Of a stretch of DNA of 64,000 nucleotides, positions 59,252-64,000 are shown piece after piece (positions within the stretch are counted from its first letter, which is position 1; every line of letters starts with the position of its first letter). Source of the stretch: Vitis vinifera (Eukaryota; Streptophyta; Magnoliopsida; Vitales; Vitaceae); assembly GCF_030704535.1 (NCBI RefSeq), contig NC_081810.1, positions 23,784,501 through 23,848,500 on the forward strand. The letters are read 5' to 3'. Below the pieces are notes generated by a model that worked only from the letters and a program-made list of their open reading frames with translations, did no database searches and was not told the origin of the DNA. A program made the translations under genes and the position numbers.

Positions 59252-59726
59252 TATTCTTCTCTCATCTTTTGACATCATGAGAGCCTCCATGCCAGAACCA
59301 GTGCCTTATCCAAGTGAATATCACACCCGAAGACATTGCATGCAATCATGATTCTCAACTTCACTGTGAACAACATCGAGAACCGCATCAATCAACTACG
59401 CCCATTCGATATAATGACCTTAGGCTCAGTTGTTGCATGCACCAGATTGTCCAAAAACACAGTCATCAGGATGAAAAATTTGGTCATAAGGATTAGTACG
59501 CACACTGTCCATAGTGACAGGCTCCAAATTCTTGAGAATAATACACGGAACAAATCCCCACAAGAAACCTCATTGTAGTAGACATTTACCCGTTCTAATT
59601 GCGAATAAGAGGTCTCGACATATTGTCCAATTGGATCAATGTCATACTCATCACGAACAAATTCCCAGAACTTGGATCCATTCTGGTCTCCATGTTGTCC
59701 ACCTGGAACTTGAAGGACGTTTCTTG
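59252..59726 (-). pseudogene. Processed beta-tubulin pseudogene fragment
   Basis: On the minus strand the beta-tubulin N-terminus is clear: [41 protein letters not shown]. After a one-base deletion it continues as [40 protein letters not shown] and GTGSGMEALM, to the 'REEYP'-equivalent near 59252. Stops include one just after FGQSGACNN and several later. The reading passes the family's usual first intron position (near codon 131, around the DC(L/M)Q motif) with no intron, which points to a reverse-transcribed copy. Only about the first 160 codons are present. Intact beta-tubulin forms microtubules with alpha-tubulin. Confidence 0.85.
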
Positions 59727-59729
59727 GCT

Positions 59730-59825
59730 CCAACACATACACCGTGACCTTAGTATTTCCACACTTTGCATAAGTAGATCCTGTTGCAGCATTAAAGGTA
59801 ATTGGATAAATATCTCAGTGGGCAT
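59730..59825 (-). other. Possible fragment upstream of tubulin copy
   Basis: In the frame leading into the tubulin fragment, the minus strand reads [21 protein letters not shown]. This resembles the start of an RNase PH/exosome-subunit domain (the GNTKV pattern). The match is short and may be chance. If real, it is one more gene piece in this cluster. Confidence 0.25.
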
Positions 59826-59998
59826 GAAGAATGGGTATGATATGAGTAGGAGGATATGGCCAATGGAATGGGAGATGGAGAATGGTGGGATAGATGGGTT
59901 AGGTCAATAAGAGAGATAAAGAGTTAGGTGTGATCACGGGTATGAGAGAAATGGTAAGGTCATATGGGATGAATTGTGGGTGTCAATTATGACGGGTA

Positions 59999-60256
59999 TG
60001 TTGAAATATTAAGAATGCTTTCCTTATATCATTCTTTCCTTATATCATTTAGTGTTAAGATATTAGGAATGTTTAGATATTAGGAAAGTTGAGATATTAT
60101 GAATATTGAGATATTAGGAAAGTTGAGATATTAGGATATTAGTTGTTATTTCCTTATATCATTCTTTCCCTGTATCATTCTTTCCCATTTTTAGAATGGT
60201 GATTACCCTCTATATATACTCTGTACATGAAAAAATGAAAAAACTACCATTTATCA
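59999..60256 (+). mobile_element. 5' LTR of Copia element
   Basis: Starts TGTTGAAATATTAAG and ends around 'ccatttatca', about 258 bp. It has internal copies of 'gatattaggaaagttga' and 'tccttatatcattctttcc' and a promoter-like 'ctatatatactctg' near 60209. A Copia-type primer binding site follows within ten bases. The end is not exact, because the 3' LTR lies beyond the window and cannot be compared. Confidence 0.65.
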
Positions 60257-60265
60257 AGTTGAAGA

Positions 60266-60280
60266 TGGTATTAGAGCCAT
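60266..60280 (+). other. Primer binding site (initiator Met tRNA)
   Basis: TGGTATTAGAGCCAT, one base from the common Copia site TGGTATCAGAGC complementary to the initiator methionine tRNA. It confirms the orientation of the element and the position of the LTR edge. Confidence 0.7.
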
Positions 60281-63200
60281 GAAATTGAAATCCTGGATAT
60301 TTTGTCGCTATGGTAGTCCAACAGCGATCAACCATCCTAAGACAAGCCCTAATATTGATAAGTCAACCTTCAAATGCACTCACTGCAATAAGACTGATCC
60401 CACCAGTCTGGATATCCCACAATTTCAAAGCAACGACTCTTGGTATGACCAGGAAAACAATGAGGAACCGAGGTTTTGAACCATGGACCTTTAGATCATG
60501 TTTAGGCTATCACCACTTTATTATTAATGATAATAATCGTGATCAACGGAAGAAGGATTTCAAGAAAACCTCGACTACAACTGTTGCCGAAATAAAAACA
60601 AAGACTAATATTGCTGAGAAAGCCTCTGCAATGGTAGCCACTATAGATCATGGTGGTAAGTTTTTAAATATTTTTACACCTATTATTAATAGTGCATGGA
60701 TAATTGATTCTGGTGCTACAGATCATATGACTTTTGATTCTAGATAGGTTTCACCCCTTAGATCTTCCTCACAAAAAATTGTTTCCACAGCCAATGGTAA
60801 CACAACCCCAGTCATTAGGGAAGGATCCTTAACTCTTACTGATACTTTGAATTTGGATTCTGTTTTAGTTGTTCCATTTCTAGATTACAATCTTTTGTCA
60901 GTTTCTCAAATCACTGCAACCTTATCTTGTATTGTCATTTTTTGGCCTAAATTTTGTGTAATTAAGGACATCCAAACAAGACAGACAATTGGTTGTGGTA
61001 TTAAGCAGGGAAAACTCTATTACTTGGACTTGCAGTCAAAGGATTCAAATAAGTTGCAACAAGCCTTAATGGCAGATGGATCTGAAGGAGAGAAGAAAAA
61101 GTCTGAAATTTAGTTGTGGCATCGACGTTTGGGACATGCTTCCTTTGGTTATTTAAAAAAATATTTTCCTAGTTTGTTTGCAAAGAGTGATATTTCTGGT
61201 TTCCGTTGTGATATTTGTGAATTAGCTAAAAGCCATCGTGTTTCGTTTCCATTAATTTTGAACAAAAGTCCGCTTCCTTTTATGGTTATACATTCTGATG
61301 TTTGGGGCCCATCCAAAGTCCCAACTTTGAGTGGCTCACTTTGGTTTGTTACTTTTATTGACGATTGTACCAGAATGACATGGTTATACTTGATGAAGAC
61401 CAAAGATGAAGTGAACTTGTTGTTTCAAAATTTTCATAAAATGATTGAAACTTAGTACAATGCAAAGGTTCGGGTTCTGCGTAGTGATAATGGTGGAGAA
61501 TATCAAAGTTCTGATCTTCAAAAGTATTTGGAAGGACATGACATCATTCATCAGACTACTTGTTCCAATACACCCTAGCAAAATGGAGTCGCTGAACGAA
61601 AAAATCGACACTTGTTAGAGGTTGTTCGTGCTTCCTTGATAGTAGCAAAAACACCGACATCTTATTGGGGAGAAGCAATCACATCTGCCACATACTTGAT
61701 CAATCGGGTACCTTCCAGTTCAATTAACTTCCAAACATCTCTCCAAGCTCTTACTAATGTCGTAGTTGCCCCAACTGTCCCAAATCTACCTCTTCGTGTT
61801 TTTGGTTGTGTGGCATTTGTGCATCTACACAAACACCAACGCACCAAGTTAACTTCTCATGCATTGCAATGTGTGTTTGTTGGATATGCATTGCACAAAA
61901 AGGGATATCGATGTTACCATCCTCCAACTCGACAAATGTATATTACAATGGATGTGGTGTTTCATGAAAATTCGATGTATTTTTCATCTGAGTCTGAACT
62001 TCAGGGGGAGTACAATAAGGAAATTCAGACTCTCGATTATGATTATCATATCTTTGAAGAGAATGAATCTGGACAATCTGAACTAGTGAACCAGGAAGCG
62101 AGTGAGTTGGATATGAGTGGTCAACAATTTGGGTCCGAAGATGTCTTCACTGAAATACCAAACCAATCATTGTCTGTTGAGGGTGTTCTTAATTTGGAAC
62201 CTGATCCATTCATGAAACGGTTACCACTCCGTCATAATAGAGGTATTCCTAAACCCACATATGAACCTGAATTGTTTACCAAAGTCAAATATCCCATGAG
62301 CAATTATGTGTCTAACCATCGTTTGTCTGAATCAAATAAGTCATTTGTAAATCAATTATCTACTGTAGCTATTCCTAACAGTGTGCAGGAAACCTTAGCT
62401 GATCCAAGGTGGAAAGCATCCATGAATGAAGAGATGAAATCATTGCAGAAGAATGAAACATGGGAACTCGTAGAATGTCCACCAGGAAAGAAGCCAGTTG
62501 GGTGTCGTTGGATTTATACTGTGAAGTACAAGGTAGATGGTAGTATTGAACAATTTAAAGCAAGACTAGTAGCAAAAGAGTACACTAAAACTTATGGAAT
62601 TGACTACACAGAGACATTTGCACCTGTAGCTAAGATCAACACAGTTCGAGTATTACTGTCTTTAGCTGCAAACCTAGATTGACCATTACAATAGTTCGAT
62701 GTGAAAAATGTCTTTCTACATGGCGAGTTATCTGAAGAAGTATATATGGATCTTCCACCAGGATGCATGGTGTCAGAAAAACAATGTTAGAAGGTGTGCA
62801 AATTGAAGAAGTCATTGTATGGGTTGAAGCAATCCCCGAGAGCATGGTTTGAAAGGTTCATAAAGTCAATGAGAGGTTTTGGCTATCGTCAAAGTAATTC
62901 AGATCACACTTTGTTCCTGAAAAAGCAACATGGTAAGATTACGACACTCATCATATATGTGGATGACATGGTAGTTATAGGAAATGATCCTGAATAAAGA
63001 AAAGCTTTGCAAAATTATCTATCTAGAGAATTCGAAATGAAAGATCTATGTCCTCTGAAATACTTTCTTGGGATTGAAGTTTCTCGATCAAGTGAAAGAA
63101 TTTTTCTGTCTCAAAGAAAGTATGTCTTAGATCTTTTACAGAAGACTGGAATGTCGGGATGTCAACCTGTTAATACACCAATAGAAGAAGGTCTGAAATT

Positions 63201-64000
63201 ATGTGTTGAGCCTAATCAAGTATCAACCGATAAGGGAAGATACCAGAGACTTGTGGGGAGATTAATGTACTTAGCTCATACAAGACCAGATCTTGCTTAT
63301 GCATTGAGTGTAGTGAGTCAATACATGCATAATCCTGGAGAGCAACATATGAATGCAGTCATGCGTATTTTGAGGTATTTGAAGAATGCTCCTGGGAAGG
63401 GAATTTTGTTCGCTAAAAATGTTAATCATCAGAGTATAGAAGTATATACTGATACTGATTGGGCTGGTGCAGTGGATGATAGGCGATCTACATCTGGTTA
63501 CTTTACCTTTGTAGGTGGTAATCTTGTGACATGGAAAAGTAAGTAGCAGAATGTCGTCGCTCGTTCAAGTGCATAAGCGGAATTTAGAGGCATAGCTCTA
63601 GGACTTTGTGAGGCATTATGGCTAAGACTCCTCTTACAGGATTTAGGTTACCTATCTAGGCAACCAATCCGATTGTTTTGTGACAATAAAGCCGCATGTG
63701 ACATTGCAGTATAGAAGTATATACTGATGTTGATTGGGCTGGTGTAGTGGATGATAGGCGATCTACATCTGGTTACTTTACCTTTGTAGGTGGTAATCTT
63801 GTGACATGGAAAAGTAAGAAGCAAAATGTCGTCGCTCGTTCAAGTGCATAAGCGGAATTTAGAGGCATGACTCTGGGACTTTGTGAGGCATTATGGCTAA
63901 GACTCCTCTTACAGGATTTAGGTTACCTATCTAGGCAACCAATCCGATTGTTTTGTGACAATAAAGCCGCATGTGACATTGCAGTATGAAAGTATATACT
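60281..64000 (+). pseudogene. Copia retrotransposon, gag-deleted, pol with stops
   Basis: Gag is almost wholly missing: only half a zinc knuckle (KCTHCN, near 60390) remains. From about 60530 a single frame carries protease (DSGATDHM, 60706), GAG-pre-integrase (WHRRLGHA at 61117, CDICELAKSHR), integrase (HSDVWGP, then FIDDCTRMTW, then NGVAERKNRHLLE), reverse transcriptase (GCRWIYTVKYKVDG, FAPVAKINTVR, YVDDMVVIG) and RNase H (YTDTDWAGAVDDRRSTSGY). The frame never shifts, but stops lie at 60745, 61111, 61453, 61576, 62680, 62692, 62788, 62995, 63544 and 63574. The element cannot make its proteins. The 3' part is rearranged by a tandem repeat and runs off the window. Confidence 0.92.
63434..64000. 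repeat. 275-bp tandem repeat within the RNase H region
   Basis: Unit starts 'gtatagaagtatatact' at 63434, 63709 and (as 'gtatgaaagtatatact') 63984, an exact period of 275 bp. Units 1 and 2 differ at about 8 positions. The third copy is cut by the window end. Each unit spans the RNase H segment from YTDTDWAG to CDNKAACDIA. 275 is not a multiple of three, so the repeat breaks the frame. Confidence 0.93.

Overview
The window is nuclear DNA from a flowering plant. It is AT-rich, with spliced genes far apart in a sea of transposon remnants. The gene content (a NAC factor, a SHAQKYF-type MYB, a VAMP714-type SNARE, a chromoplast-type lycopene cyclase and a proline-rich wall protein), the size of the introns and the style of the repeats suggest a woody eudicot. 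Grapevine (Vitis) is my best guess, but that is inference and not proven by the sequence.

Five genes look intact. (1) A NAC transcription factor, 9150-10082 (+), three exons, 251 aa, ANAC090-like. (2) A two-exon DIVARICATA/SRM1-type MYB, 22669-23910 (+), 224 aa. (3) A VAMP714-like R-SNARE, 31328-40638 (+), four exons, 220 aa, with a 6-kb first intron and a GC-AG second intron. (4) An intronless lycopene beta-cyclase / capsanthin-capsorubin-synthase-like gene, 42258-43751 (+), 497 aa. (5) A secreted proline-rich, extensin-like protein, 44376-45884 (-), about 502 aa, convergent with the cyclase. Nothing suggests that these genes act in one pathway; they are ordinary neighbours.

The rest is repeat-derived. 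1-8 kb: a GC-rich LTR-like stretch with a 33-bp minisatellite, a small tandem repeat, and a MITE split by a 1.36-kb solo LTR. 11.7-15.8 kb: a 783-bp tandem duplication and a 1.73-kb Mutator-like element. 17-20.6 kb: a decayed Copia element on the minus strand, then a MITE. 26.3-30 kb: a four-copy array of long repeats rich in small MITEs. 46-50 kb: a 2.2-kb tandem duplication. 52.7-57.6 kb: several LTR fragments, including a second solo LTR of the same family as the first, in opposite orientation and with a perfect 5-bp target-site duplication. 58.1-59.8 kb: a mosaic of broken gene fragments on the minus strand (PPR protein, an unknown ORF, an intronless beta-tubulin copy). 60-64 kb: a Copia retrotransposon whose pol frame is kept but holds ten stop codons, with its RNase H region duplicated in 275-bp tandem units running off the window end.

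I found no rRNA, tRNA or CRISPR array, and no convincing sign of a new biological system. The observations most worth a second look are the gene-fragment mosaic at 58-60 kb, the GC-AG intron, the Copia element with its RNase H tandem repeat, and the C-terminal tail of the proline-rich protein.
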